NCBI GenBank assembly: GCA_913055805.1
Contig: CAJXLF010000007.1
Coordinates: forward strand, 1 to 64,000
DNA: 64,000 nt
Direction of reading: 5' to 3'
Origin: an uncultured Salinisphaerales bacterium
Lineage (GTDB): Bacteria; Pseudomonadota; Gammaproteobacteria; Nevskiales; CAJXLF01
The notes under the pieces were generated by a model that did not search any database, was not told the DNA's origin, and was given only the letters and a program-made list of their open reading frames with translations. A program made the translations under genes and the position numbers. This document shows positions 43,097 to 53,800 of the stretch, piece by piece. How positions within the stretch are numbered: position 1 is the first letter of the stretch; each line of letters begins with the position of its first letter.

Positions 43097-43465
43097 CTAG
43101 ATCTGGTTTCGGTAGGCCTGTAGAGACCGCATGAAGGCATCGATCGCGTTCTGTAATGTTCGGCATTGACCGGCGAGGTCGTCACTATTTCCGGTTTTGG
43201 CTGCCTGTTCCACAGCGGCGGCAAGCGCCTGGGTCTGGCTTCCGCCCAGTGCCCCGCTGCTCGACTTGAGTTGATGCGCCAGGCCGGCAACCGTATCACT
43301 GTCTCCATTTTCCAGTGCGCTACCCAGCTGATCCAGCAGCCTGGGGGTGTCAGTCAGGTACTCGTCGATAACATCGGCGGCTGCTTCTTCCAGAGCGGCG
43401 CACAGTCTGTCCAGCGTGCTGCGGTCGAGCACGGGCAGGTCATTCGGGGGGGCGGTATCTTGCAT
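43097..43465 (-). CDS. Histidine phosphotransfer (HPt) protein
   Basis: A 122-residue HPt domain protein. The phospho-accepting His is in AHQLKSSSGALG at about residue 65. The remainder is a four-helix bundle pattern. It probably takes phosphate from the receiver of the hybrid kinase and passes it to a regulator elsewhere. GAGGAG precedes the ATG at 43465 by eight bases, while a TTG at 43471 lies too close to that site. Confidence 0.9.
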   Translation of the reverse strand: MQDTAPPNDLPVLDRSTLDRLCAALEEAAADVIDEYLTDTPRLLDQLGSALENGDSDTVAGLAHQLKSSSGALGGSQTQALAAAVEQAAKTGNSDDLAGQCRTLQNAIDAFMRSLQAYRNQI

Positions 43466-43506
43466 CGGCAAGCTCCTCGATCATGTTTTTAGCGCATCAG
43501 TCAGTG

Positions 43507-44835
43507 TCAGGGATTATGCCGCAGGCCGGCCGGTCCTGCCCCGGTTTTACCCAGCAGGAAACTGGTGCGAGTCGGACCTATTCCCTTGATATTGATATCG
43601 CCGCGGTCTTCAAAGGAAAATTCATCGCCCAGCAATTCAGCCAGTGGTTGAGACACGTGGATGCGGCCCGGCTGGCCATGAGACTCCAGGCGGCTGGCGA
43701 GATTGACGGTTTCTCCCCAGATGTCGTAAGCGAATTTGTGACGGCCGATTACACCCGCCACCACGGGTCCGCTGTGAATGCCAATACGCAGCTGCAGCAC
43801 ATTGTCCGCGGGCAGCCTCAGTTGCGGCATCAGGGCCTGCATTTCTAATGCCGCCCGCGCCACAGCCTGCGCATGGTCCCCGCGCGCCTCAGGCAGCCCG
43901 CCTACTAGCATGTAGGCATCGCCGATGGTCTTGATTTTTTCCAGCCCATGCATCAGCACGATGTCATCGAAGCGGCAGAAAATTTCGTTCAGCAACTGGA
44001 CCAGGGCGGCCGGCGGCAGACGTGATGACAGCGGCGTGAATCCGACCAGATCGGCGAACAGCACGGTGGCCTCAACATGACCGTCGGCAATCGGGGCGGG
44101 ACGATCCTCTGTCTGGGAGCGGTTGGCAGGGAGAGGTCCGGTGTCACTCTGGTTCTTCAGCCGTTCGGCAATAGAGGCGGGCAGGATGTTGCGCAGCAGG
44201 TTTTCGGAATGTTCGAACTCTTCCTGCAGGCGACGCTCCGCCCGGTGAATTTCCGTGAAAAACAGACCCACCACCAGCGCCACGGCCAGGAAGGTGCCCG
44301 TAACGCTAAGAGCATGTATCTGTTCAATCAGACCGGCAGGAAAATCGTAGTCCAGAGCCGGCGTGACAAACCAGAATTCGATGGTGAGAAAGCCGAGCCA
44401 GTAGACTATGGAAAAAAACAGCAACGCAATCCATTCGCGCCGCGTATAAATCAGAAACAGCAATGTCCAGATGACAATCAGGTAAAGCTGCAGGCCAGCG
44501 CCGCCGCTGATGAAGTAAGCGGAAATAAAAAGCGTGGTCACCGGAATGCTGGACAATATCCAGCGGGCCAGGCGCTGATGCCGCGTGCCGTTGAGCAGCA
44601 TGACGCCGACAAAGGCGAGGCAGGCGATCAGCACCAGCCACAGGAAAACCGACAGCGCCGCGGCATCGAGTATGATCACCTGCCCTGCGTACACTATGTT
44701 CAGGGCAATGGCGATGGCGCAGAACTGGTTGACCAGCATGACTCTGCGGGCCGAGACATAGTCCAGTCCCTGTGTGCCGTGACGGCTGAGTGTCTGCCAG
44801 TGATCGCGCAGTCTGTGATGGATGGGGTAATGCAT
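43507..44835 (-). CDS. Membrane adenylate cyclase, class III
   Basis: A 442-residue protein with about six membrane helices in residues 30-190, a short linker, then a class III catalytic domain. All catalytic residues are present: metal Asp in VLFADLVGF and IGDAY, adenine-specifying Lys in EKIKTIGD and Asp in YDIWGETVN, transition-state Asn and Arg in TVNLASRL. It should therefore make cAMP. The ATG at 44835 is chosen. An earlier ATG at 44931 would overlap the maf start. The HPt gene lies 41 bases downstream. Confidence 0.88.
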   Translation of the reverse strand: MHYPIHHRLRDHWQTLSRHGTQGLDYVSARRVMLVNQFCAIAIALNIVYAGQVIILDAAALSVFLWLVLIACLAFVGVMLLNGTRHQRLARWILSSIPVTTLFISAYFISGGAGLQLYLIVIWTLLFLIYTRREWIALLFFSIVYWLGFLTIEFWFVTPALDYDFPAGLIEQIHALSVTGTFLAVALVVGLFFTEIHRAERRLQEEFEHSENLLRNILPASIAERLKNQSDTGPLPANRSQTEDRPAPIADGHVEATVLFADLVGFTPLSSRLPPAALVQLLNEIFCRFDDIVLMHGLEKIKTIGDAYMLVGGLPEARGDHAQAVARAALEMQALMPQLRLPADNVLQLRIGIHSGPVVAGVIGRHKFAYDIWGETVNLASRLESHGQPGRIHVSQPLAELLGDEFSFEDRGDINIKGIGPTRTSFLLGKTGAGPAGLRHNP

Positions 44836-44925
44836 GCTGCGAGCCCTCGCCCTGTCCTGTACCGGAGTATGACGCAGCGTTGTCGGCAACTGTAGTTTTG
44901 TTGAGTATGAAAACGGATCGGAAAT

Positions 44926-45504
44926 ATGCATGAGCCTCCCCAGCTGATATTGGCCTCTGCTTCACCACGCCGCGCCGAATTGCTCCGGAATCTCGGGTTG
45001 CGCTTCAGTGTTCAGCCGCAGCATCTGGATGAGTCGCAACTTGACGGAGAAGCCGTAAAAGACTTTGTTTGCCGTCTGGCCGGGGAGAAGGCTTTTGCAG
45101 TGCAGGCAGCCGCTGTGCCGGTGCTGGGCGCCGACACGGTCGTGGTGGCTCGGGAGCGGGTGCTTGGAAAGCCGCGTGATCAAGCCGATGCTGTGGATAT
45201 GCTGCTCAGCCTCGCTGGTCGTAAACACCAGGTGATGACTGCCGTGGCCGTGGCGCAGGGTAGCCGAATCGAATCTGCATTAAGCATCAGCGAAGTTACC
45301 TTCCGGACAGTCACCCGCTCCGAAGCGCAAGCATACTGGGACAGCGGCGAGCCCCGGGACAAGGCGGGCGGATACGCCATCCAGGGGTTGGGCGGGATAT
45401 TCGTCCAGCGGCTTGAGGGCAGTTATTCGGGTGTTGTGGGCCTGCCGGTCTTGGAAACTTCCATTTTGCTGAGGCGCTTCGGTATCACGGTATTAAGTGA
45501 CTGA
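44926..45504 (+). CDS. maf: Maf nucleotide pyrophosphatase (YhdE type)
   Basis: A 192-residue Maf protein that hydrolyses dTTP and UTP, including modified forms, to monophosphates. The motif ASASPRRAELL begins the protein and the catalytic Asp is in LGADTVV. The sequences SGEPRDKAGGYAIQG and YSGVVGLP are typical. The start lies divergent from the cyclase gene with ATGCAT shared by alternative starts. An Asp/Tyr pattern suggests the YhdE rather than the YceF group. Confidence 0.93.
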   Translation: MHEPPQLILASASPRRAELLRNLGLRFSVQPQHLDESQLDGEAVKDFVCRLAGEKAFAVQAAAVPVLGADTVVVARERVLGKPRDQADAVDMLLSLAGRKHQVMTAVAVAQGSRIESALSISEVTFRTVTRSEAQAYWDSGEPRDKAGGYAIQGLGGIFVQRLEGSYSGVVGLPVLETSILLRRFGITVLSD

Positions 45505-45804
45505 CCATGAGCCCTCTGCCGTGCCCTTACTTTAGGTTTTCACGGCTGCAGGGACATGAAGCTTTCTGGATGACACGCATATCCGATGGTTTGTACGGCA
45601 ATTTTATCCAGTGTCGCAAGATTGCGATCTTGAAATCGAAAGCTTGCAAAGAACTATTTGCAAACCTTTTCGGACTAATTTGAAGAGGGTTGCGGAAAGG
45701 GCGCCATTACTGATGCATTGGTGGATCAGATTGCAGCCCGAGGCCTCTGCCTTTCAGTTCGTTGTGAAGGCGTGACAAAAAAGTCCTGTGCGGCGACCGG
45801 GTTC
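45505..45804. other. 300-base intergenic stretch without a gene
   Basis: It lies between maf and the convergent glycosyltransferase. A short hairpin, CAAGAT-TGCG-ATCTTG at 45617-45632, is the only clear structure. Direct TTGCAAA repeats lie near 45646 and 45659. A + strand reading frame that runs from 45718 into the glycosyltransferase gene is not credible as a gene. No terminator with a T-run is seen. Confidence 0.5.
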
Positions 45805-46827
45805 TCAGGGGGTTGTTTTCTCGAAACGAAGCTCAGAACCATTACATTCGGTTATCGGAGGATATTTCCGGGGGGAGAGCCGGCTCCGCAACTTGTAGCC
45901 GAAAAAATACTGTATCGACTTTCTTATTTTTTTTACGCTCTTTTCACGCCGGAATATCTGATTTCGATTCACGAAAAAAAACAGAAATGCGTGAATACTG
46001 ATCCAGCTTGTAAACCAGTCTTTCATGGCGTGTTGAAGCTGCTCCAGCTGATGTTTTTCAGGAGATTGATCCAGGGCATTTATGAGGCTGGAGGCGGCCG
46101 CCCAATGTGACTGCAGTGTTCTGATTTTTCCGCCAGCCTTGTTGGATCGATCTTTTACTATGACGGCTTCCTGGTGACGCCGATATCGCACAAGCGGTGA
46201 ATCTACATATCGAATGGGATAGCGGTTGGCCCTGGCCCAAAGTGAAATCCAATGATCGTAATAGGACATTGGCGGGATGGCGGGCATGTTCTCGAGTATA
46301 TCCGTCGGAAACATAAAGGCATGTCCGGAGATACAGGAACGAAATAGCAGGCCGAGCAATGGTGGATTCGCACAAGGCATGAAGTTTTCACTCATCAACC
46401 TGTCACCGTTGTGCGTGCAGGGGGTGCCTTGCTGGTCGATAAAACTGGAATCACAGAATGCCAGTTCCCCCGGCTTCACACTGTTCAGTAATAGCCGGAT
46501 TTTGTCTGTATCCCATATATCGTCTTGGTCACAAGGCAAAATCCATTGTCCACGACAGGCTCGAAAACAATGCATGAAATTTTCATTGAAGCCGCGCCGT
46601 CCCGAACGGGGGAGTACCCGAATGCGTATGTCGGAAGCTGCATATTCAAGCAGGCGTTCATATGTGCCGTCGTTCGATTCGTCATCACTGATGACAATTT
46701 CTATATGCGGATAACTTTGGCTGAGTATCGAGGCGATTTGATCTTGCAGATATTCGCCTGCGTTATAAGTCGCCATGGCAACAGACACCAGGGGCGTCTG
46801 TGAAATGGGCGAGGTCTCGTTAGGCAT
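45805..46827 (-). CDS. Family 2 glycosyltransferase
   Basis: A 340-residue GT-A enzyme. The nucleotide-binding acidic motifs are SDDESNDGT at about residues 48-56 and CDQDDIWD at about 98-105. The C-terminal part is basic and hydrophobic (HAFLFFFVNRN), which may associate with the membrane. The acceptor and sugar are unknown, but rhamnosyl and capsule transferases share this N-terminus. The gene is visibly AT-richer than its neighbours, a possible sign of transfer. Confidence 0.87.
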   Translation of the reverse strand: MPNETSPISQTPLVSVAMATYNAGEYLQDQIASILSQSYPHIEIVISDDESNDGTYERLLEYAASDIRIRVLPRSGRRGFNENFMHCFRACRGQWILPCDQDDIWDTDKIRLLLNSVKPGELAFCDSSFIDQQGTPCTHNGDRLMSENFMPCANPPLLGLLFRSCISGHAFMFPTDILENMPAIPPMSYYDHWISLWARANRYPIRYVDSPLVRYRRHQEAVIVKDRSNKAGGKIRTLQSHWAAASSLINALDQSPEKHQLEQLQHAMKDWFTSWISIHAFLFFFVNRNQIFRREKSVKKIRKSIQYFFGYKLRSRLSPRKYPPITECNGSELRFEKTTP

Positions 46828-46914
46828 GATTGGCGCGTGCTCGAAGTGTTGCGAAGTTGTTGATAAATTATTTTTTGTTATTGTCGGGCGGCGCCATTAT
46901 GCCATGCAAGCGCG

Positions 46915-47277
46915 CTAACTACTGACCAGCAGGGCCGCCCAGACGACTTTACAGCCTATATGCAGGAACTGGTCGGTGTGAAAGCCGAATTTGCCTTCAC
47001 CCTTGAGAAAGTCAATCGTCCAGTGAGCGCAGAATTCAGCGACGCCGTACCAGATGTTCTGGGTGACCAGGGCGACTGCGCCGGCGTGTACGGCGGCATG
47101 GCAGGAGAGGACGTGAATCCAGATGAGATCGGGGCGGGTGCTGCTGGAATGAGGATGTTTGGATCCACGAATCTTGGACATCACCATCCATTCTGACTGC
47201 AACGGAAAGTCGGCCAGAGCATGTACAACCAGGAGCCAGAACATCAGCTCCCAGAAATTCATTTCAAATCCGAACAT
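46915..47277 (-). CDS. DUF3307-like membrane protein
   Basis: A 120-residue integral membrane protein with three to four hydrophobic segments. The phrase LLVVHALADFPLQSEWM and a later HWTIDFLKGEGKF resemble DUF3307. Function unknown. Its His residues in HILSCHAAVHAG-type segments are regularly spaced in helices. The ATG at 47277 is chosen for GGAGG upstream. An earlier in-frame start at 47349 lacks support. It is divergent from the cyclase module. Confidence 0.68.
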   Translation of the reverse strand: MFGFEMNFWELMFWLLVVHALADFPLQSEWMVMSKIRGSKHPHSSSTRPDLIWIHVLSCHAAVHAGAVALVTQNIWYGVAEFCAHWTIDFLKGEGKFGFHTDQFLHIGCKVVWAALLVSS

Positions 47278-47446
47278 TGAATGCCTCCATCCCCCCGCAA
47301 AACGCGTCATGACGGCAATATCCGTTATCAGAATGGCAGTTTCGTCCACCGCTTACAAGCATTGCCAAAGCCGTGGGCCGGAGTGGCCAGTATGCTAGTC
47401 TGAAGCGGATAAACTGATTGGCGTGAGCATCAGGGAGAACGGATCC

Positions 47447-50400
47447 GTGCAATGTCCCCATTGTCAGCATGACAATCCCGCACAGGCCCAATTCTGCAAT
47501 CACTGCGGCGGGGCGCTGGCCGGTGAATGTGGTCAGTGTGGTCACAGCAATCCGGCTGGCGCGCGTTTCTGTAATCAGTGTGGCCATTCGCTGCAGGATA
47601 TGACCGCGCCGCGAACGCCAGCCGCCGGTCGTGACAGCTATACACCGCGGCATCTGGCCGAACGCATTCTGACCAGCCGCAGCGCGCTTGAGGGTGAGCG
47701 CAAGCGGGTAACGGTGTTATTTATCGATATCAAGGGCTCCACCGATCTGGCCCAGCAGGCCGGTGACGAGGCCTGGCACCAGATTCTCGACCGTTTCTTC
47801 GCCATTCTCACGCACGGCGTACATCGTTACGAAGGCACCATCAATCAGTACACGGGCGACGGCATCATGGCCCTGTTCGGTGCGCCGGTGGCGCATGAGG
47901 ACCATGCCCGCCGTGCCTGTATGGCGGCGTTGGAGTTGCAGACAGAACTGCGCCGCTTTGCAGACGAACTGCGTTTCGACAAGGGTCTGAACCTTTCGGT
48001 GCGTTTCGGCCTGAATTCGGGCGAAGTGGTAGTGGGTTCGATCGGGGATGACCTGCGCATGGATTACACCGCCAAAGGGCAGACTGTAAACCTGGCGGCC
48101 CGCATGGAACAGATTGCCGAACCGGGGCGTATTTATCTGACGCGTTACACGGCCGCCCAGGTCGAAGGTTACTTCCGGCTGCGCGACCTGGGCAGCATGA
48201 ACGTCAAGGGGATTGCAGAGCCGGTTTCTGTGTATGAGCTGGAGGGGGTTGGCAAACTCAAGACGCGGCTGGATATGTCCCGTTCGCGGGGGCTGTCCAG
48301 TTTTGTAGGGCGCGGTAATGAACTGCAGTTGCTGCAAGACGCGCTGCTGGATGTGACTGGTGGCCACGGGCAGGTGGCCGCCGTGGTCGGCAATGCCGGT
48401 ATAGGCAAGAGCCGGCTATGTTTCGAATTTGTCGAACGCGCCCGCAGCCAGGGCGTGGAAGTTTTCCAGGGCACCTGCGTCCCCTACGCCAGTACGGTGC
48501 CCCTGCATCCGGTGCTGGATCTCGTGCGCGGCTTTTTTGGCATCGAGGAGGCGGATTCCGCGGCCGAGCAGCGCCGCAAAATTGCCGGCACCCTGACGCT
48601 GATGAATCTGGACTGCCGCGACAGTATGCAGTTGCTGTTCGAATATCTTGGGGTCGCGGCACCCGGTGAGGCTGCTTCAACCATTGCGCCGGAAATGCGT
48701 CAGCAAGAGCTGTTTTCCATGCTCGGGAAATTGCTGCCGGGTACCGCGGCACAACCGCGCGTCATTCTTCTGGAAGATCTGCACTGGCTGGACGAAATCA
48801 GTGAACAGTTCGTGGCCGGGCTCGCTGCCGAGCTGGAGGGCACCGCGACCCTGCTGCTGCTGAATTACCGGCCGGATTATGTCGCCGACTGGCTCATGAC
48901 CGGTCTGGATCTGGATATCGCCGTGACTGCCCTGTCGGCTGAGGAAGTAGCCAGTCTGGTTGCAGAGCTGCTGGGCAGGGATGGCAGCCTGGCTGCGCTG
49001 ACCGAGCAGATCCGTCAGCTGGCCGGCGGCAATCCCTTCTTTGTCGAGGAAGCTGTGCGGAATCTGGCGGAGCTGGGTTACCTGGAGGGTCTGCAAGGTC
49101 AGTATCGTTTGGTCAAAGCTGTCGACAAGACAGTGATTCCCGATAGCGTGCAGGGCATTCTGGCGGCCCGCATTGACCGGCTGGCGGATGACGATAAACG
49201 TCTGCTCGAATACGCCGCGGTCATCGGCAAGGAGTTCGGGCGCGCGCAACTGGCGGCAATAACCGAAATGCCGGAGTCACATCTTCCGGAATTGCTGGTC
49301 AACCTGGAGGAAGGCGGATTTGTGCATCAGCGCGAGCAGCTCGGGGAATACGCCTTCTGTCATCCGCTTATCCAGGAAGTGACCTACCATGCGCAGCTGG
49401 CCGAGCGGCGTGCCCAGGTGCATGCCGCACTGGCCGCGTATCTGGAAGCCGAACTGGGTGGCAATACCTTCGATGAACGCGCACTGATGCTGGCGCATCA
49501 CTGGTCGCGCGCGGGTCATGCTCTCAAGGCTGCAGAGTGGCAGATTCATGCGGCCGTATGGGAAGGGGTGATGCGTGAATCCAACGGTGCGCTGGCTCGC
49601 TATCGAAGGGCGATTGAATTTCTGGACAGGCTGCCCGAAAGCGCACAGCGGGACAAATTGGCCATCACCGCCCGTTCCGGTGTGTTGCGTACCTCGGCCA
49701 TAGTGCGGGCGCCGGTCGAGGAGATCAGCCGTGTTTATGAAGAAGGTCTGGCGCTGGCCAAGAAGACAGGAGATCAACTGGCGCTTGCCGAACTGCAGAT
49801 CGCGCATGCGTCGGTCGAGCTGCAGCATGGCGATGCCGATCTGGCGGTAGAGCAGGCGCACGAGGCCTTGCAGCTGGCGCGGAATCTGGGGCAGTCGGAA
49901 CTCATTGCCCGTTTCCGGGTGCCGATTCTATTGACCTACTTTGCATCGGGACGTCTGGTGGAGGGGATGGGAGCCTTGACCGAGCCGGGCAGAGAAGCCT
50001 GGTTTGCCGGCCCGATGACCGAAGACAATTTCCTTTCCCGCGGTCTGCGCGCCCTCATGCTGACCTATATGGGCAAGCTCAACGAGGCGCGGCGGGAAAC
50101 CAGGCGGGCGATTGAAATCGAGGGCGAATCCGGGCGCACAGTCAGCTGGATGCATGCCAACCTGGTGGATGTAGCGCGGGTCTCCGGTCACAAGGAGGAT
50201 GCCATGCGCGAGGCGCTGGCCGCGGTGTCCCGAACCGAACACTTTACCAGTCCGTTTTTCAAGGCACTGGCCTATCGCAGCTTGGCAGTGGCCCATGGTT
50301 TGAACGACAATTGGCGTCAATCGGCGGAGATTCTTGAAGAGCATCTCGAATTGGTGCGTCCCGGTGCGCCGGCGCATCAGTTCGAAGCCGTGCATCTCAG

Positions 50401-50797
50401 TCATCTTGCCGAGGCCAGGTTTCATCTGGGTGAAATCGAAACAGCGCAGGCTATTGTCCAGGAAGCCCTGGATTCGGCACGGAATTCGCACTCACGTATC
50501 TGGGAATGCCAGGCCTTGCTGGTGAAGTCACTGATTCTGTGTTCCACCGGTGAACATCAGGCCGCTGCGGCACAACTGGACCGGCTGGAAGCGTTGATTG
50601 CAGAAACCGGCGCTGTCAGCTTCAGGCCTTTTCTTTTTCTGCTGCGTTCCCAGTTACAGACGGACGCGGCAGGGCGGGATGCCTGGCTGGTGCCGGCGCT
50701 GCAGCATTTCACCGAAATTGGCGCCGATGGCTGGGTAGAGCAGGTACGCGCCAAACACGGGCTGGAAACGGATTTCCAGGCAGCCACCAACGCATAA
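47447..50797 (+). CDS. Zinc ribbon, class III cyclase and AAA ATPase protein 1
   Basis: A 1116-residue soluble signalling protein. Two zinc ribbons (Cys 3/6/17/20 and 28/31/42/45) are followed by a class III cyclase domain (about 85-265) and an AAA/STAND ATPase. The Walker A loop is GNAGIGKS at 315-322. A helical repeat region fills the C-terminal half. Metal Asp94 and Asp138, transition-state Asn215 and Arg219 are present. The Lys that selects adenine is Gln134 and the partner Asp is Thr208, so base choice is uncertain. GTG 47447 is chosen for CAGGGAGA upstream and agreement with protein 2. It is 16 bases from protein 2. Confidence 0.88.
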   Translation: MQCPHCQHDNPAQAQFCNHCGGALAGECGQCGHSNPAGARFCNQCGHSLQDMTAPRTPAAGRDSYTPRHLAERILTSRSALEGERKRVTVLFIDIKGSTDLAQQAGDEAWHQILDRFFAILTHGVHRYEGTINQYTGDGIMALFGAPVAHEDHARRACMAALELQTELRRFADELRFDKGLNLSVRFGLNSGEVVVGSIGDDLRMDYTAKGQTVNLAARMEQIAEPGRIYLTRYTAAQVEGYFRLRDLGSMNVKGIAEPVSVYELEGVGKLKTRLDMSRSRGLSSFVGRGNELQLLQDALLDVTGGHGQVAAVVGNAGIGKSRLCFEFVERARSQGVEVFQGTCVPYASTVPLHPVLDLVRGFFGIEEADSAAEQRRKIAGTLTLMNLDCRDSMQLLFEYLGVAAPGEAASTIAPEMRQQELFSMLGKLLPGTAAQPRVILLEDLHWLDEISEQFVAGLAAELEGTATLLLLNYRPDYVADWLMTGLDLDIAVTALSAEEVASLVAELLGRDGSLAALTEQIRQLAGGNPFFVEEAVRNLAELGYLEGLQGQYRLVKAVDKTVIPDSVQGILAARIDRLADDDKRLLEYAAVIGKEFGRAQLAAITEMPESHLPELLVNLEEGGFVHQREQLGEYAFCHPLIQEVTYHAQLAERRAQVHAALAAYLEAELGGNTFDERALMLAHHWSRAGHALKAAEWQIHAAVWEGVMRESNGALARYRRAIEFLDRLPESAQRDKLAITARSGVLRTSAIVRAPVEEISRVYEEGLALAKKTGDQLALAELQIAHASVELQHGDADLAVEQAHEALQLARNLGQSELIARFRVPILLTYFASGRLVEGMGALTEPGREAWFAGPMTEDNFLSRGLRALMLTYMGKLNEARRETRRAIEIEGESGRTVSWMHANLVDVARVSGHKEDAMREALAAVSRTEHFTSPFFKALAYRSLAVAHGLNDNWRQSAEILEEHLELVRPGAPAHQFEAVHLSHLAEARFHLGEIETAQAIVQEALDSARNSHSRIWECQALLVKSLILCSTGEHQAAAAQLDRLEALIAETGAVSFRPFLFLLRSQLQTDAAGRDAWLVPALQHFTEIGADGWVEQVRAKHGLETDFQAATNA

Positions 50798-50813
50798 CAC
50801 GGAAGACTTGGAT

Positions 50814-53800
50814 ATGCAGTGTCCCCAGTGCGGACATACGCCCCCTGCGGAATCAAAATTCTGCAATCAGTGTGGTCACAAACTCCCGCCCCAGGAAGAG
50901 GGGCGGGGATATACGCCGCCGCATCTGGTGGAAAAAGTGCTGCGTATGCGTTCCGCCCTGGAAGGCGAACGCAAGCAGGTCACGGTGCTGTTTGCCGATG
51001 TCAAAGGATCCGTAGCGCTTTCCGAGACGCTTGATCCCGAAGTCTGGCATCAGGTGATGGATCGTTTCTTCGCCATTGTTACCGCAGGCATCCACGATTT
51101 TGAAGGCACCATCAACCAGTACACCGGTGATGGCATCATGGCCCTGTTTGGCGCCCCCATAGCGCATGAGGATCATGCCCGGCGTGCCTGTCTTGCGGCC
51201 TTGCGCATCCAGCGCGAATTGCATGCCCTGGCTGATGAGCTGCAACAGGAATACGGCGTGGAGTTCCTGGTGCGTATTGGTATGAACTCCGGCGAGGTAG
51301 TGGTCGGGCGAATCGGGGATGATCTGCGCATGGATTACACCGCGCAGGGACATACCGTTGGGCTGGCAGCGCGTATGGAGAGCATGGCGCGGCCGGGTCG
51401 TATTTATCTGAGCCATTTTACCCGCGCCCTGGTTGAGGGCATGTTCGAACTGCGCGAGCGGGGAGATGTGCGCATTCGCGGGGTGGCGCGTCGGGTCAAG
51501 GTGTACGAGTTGCGGCGCAGCGCCAAATACCGTTCCCGCTTCGAGGTAGCGAGAGAACAGGGGTTGCCACCCCTGATCGGGCGTCAGACCGAATTGCAGG
51601 TTCTGGATGAAGCACTGGAACAGGCGCGCAACGGCAAGGGCCAGATTGTGGCCATTACCGGCGATCCGGGTATTGGCAAGAGCCGGCTGTTGTATGAATT
51701 CGCCCAGCGTTGCAATGAACGGGATCTGGTCGTGGCGGAGACACGTGGCGTGTCGTATCACAAGGCCGTGCCGGCCGCCCCGGTGGCACAGTTCCTGAAG
51801 AGTTATTTCCACATAGACGATAACGACACTCCGGAACAGACTCGCGACAAGGTGGCTGGGGTATTGCGCAATCTGGATCCGAAGCTCGAAGAGCAGGCAG
51901 ACCAGATTATGGAGTTCCTGGGTCTGGCGGGTAGCGCGGGCAGCACGCGGGGCGTTGAGACTCAGCTGGATAATATGCAGGACACTTTCCTGAGTATTGT
52001 TGCCGCCGCCAGCCGCGTGGACTCCGGCGTCATTCTGCTCGACAACCTGCATTGGCTCGACAGTGATGTCATGCATGGTCTGCTGGATTACATGATGCAG
52101 AGCATCGGCCGCAGCCATGTCATGGCCATTGTGACCTACCGCCCGGAATACGCCTGCCGCTGGCATGACCTGCCGCACTTCCGTGAATTACGGCTGGCGC
52201 CTTTCGACGAAAGCGAGGGGCGGGCCTACCTGGATGCCCTGCTGGGCGAGGATGAAAACCTGCTTGCGTTCAAGCTGCAGATCATTGAGCGCACCGGCGG
52301 CAATCCTCTGTTCATGGAACAGGTCGTACGCTCGCTGGTGGATACGGGGCAGCTGGTGCACGGTCGCTCGGGCTACCGTCTGAGCAAGCCGCTGGATCAA
52401 CTCGAGGTGCCGGCAGAAATTCAGGCTCTGGTAGCGGCACGCATTGATCGCTTGCCTGATGCAGACAAGCGTCTCCTGCAAGTGGCTTCGGTCATCGGCA
52501 AACAGTTCCCGGTGCAGTTGCTGCAGGCGGTGAGCGGACTGTCTGTCGATGACATCAGTCATGGGCTTGAACGGTTGACGAGCGGCGGCTGGATTTACCG
52601 CTGTAGTATCGAATCGGGCGAAGGCCAGGTGGAGTATGCCTTTCACCAGTCGCTGCTGCGTGAAGTGGCCTATCTGGGGCAACTGGCGGAAAACAGGGCC
52701 ACCATACACCGCGCGGTTGCGGAGAATCTTGTCAGAACCGCAGGTCGTCGTTCCGATGGTTATGAAGCACTGGTGGCGCACCATTATGCGCAGGCCGGTG
52801 AACTGGAAACTGCGGTCATGTGGTATGCCCGGGCGGCCACCTGGGCTGCGCATCGCGATCTCGGCATGGCGCTTCAGCACTGGCGGGCCGTGTCAACGTT
52901 GGTGGACGAGTTGCCCGACTCGCCCAAAAGCGCGGAAGTTGCTCTGCAGGCCTGCTCGCGCCTGATTTCGCTGGGTTCGCGATACGGTATGTCCATGAAG
53001 GAGTTGCAACCGCTGATCGAGCGTGGACAGCAGCTATCCGCTGCTGTCGAGGACCAGGCGCAGCGTTGCTATTTCCTGATCGCCTGTGGAACGACCTATT
53101 TGATTTGCGGAGACGGCAAGAGCAGCGCCGAGTGTTATGTGCAGGCGGTGGAACTGGTAAAGAACAGTCAGGACACTGGCATGAAGGCTGCCGTTTACAT
53201 GGGCCAGGGACATATGTTCCTCATCCTCGGCGAATTGTGGCAGGCAGAATCGGTCATCGCGACGGGCTTGAGTCTGCTTGATGGTGACGTGGAAGCCGGT
53301 AATGCGTTCCTGGGCCGCAGTCCCTACGTCAGCCTGCTGTGTCTGAAGGCCTGGCTGCGTCTCTACCAGGGGCGTTTGCGGGAGGCCGAAAAGTTGCTGG
53401 ATGCTGCGCGTGAACTGGCCGTTCGCAGGGACGAGTCGGAGCCCATCGTGCTGTGCGATATCGTGGGCAGCCTGCTTATGGCAGACAGCGGCTATCCCCG
53501 CAAGGCCATTGATATGGCGCGTTCGGCTCTGCAAAGAGCCGAACACCAGCACCACACCATATTGCGGGTCACGGCACTCTGGGCGCTGGGCAATGCCCAT
53601 GTATGGGCAAACCAGGGCAGACGTGCGCTAGAAGCTCTGCAAACAGCGCAGCAACTGGTAACGGAAAAACAGGTTGCCCTGCATATGGAGCCGCGCTTGC
53701 TGGTGACGCTGGGGCGCGCTCAGGCGATGGCCGGTGATGCCGACAAGGCGCGGGGCACTCTGCGTGAAGCAGTGCGGATATCGCGCCGACGCGGTCAGAA

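Noticed and set aside
45718-46110. A 130-residue + strand frame between maf and the glycosyltransferase
   Set aside because: It overlaps the glycosyltransferase gene on the other strand and lacks a ribosome site or motif.
50853-52178. A 441-residue minus-strand frame opposite cyclase protein 2
   Set aside because: The + strand cyclase, P-loop and zinc ribbon motifs explain the region; no motif is seen on the minus strand.
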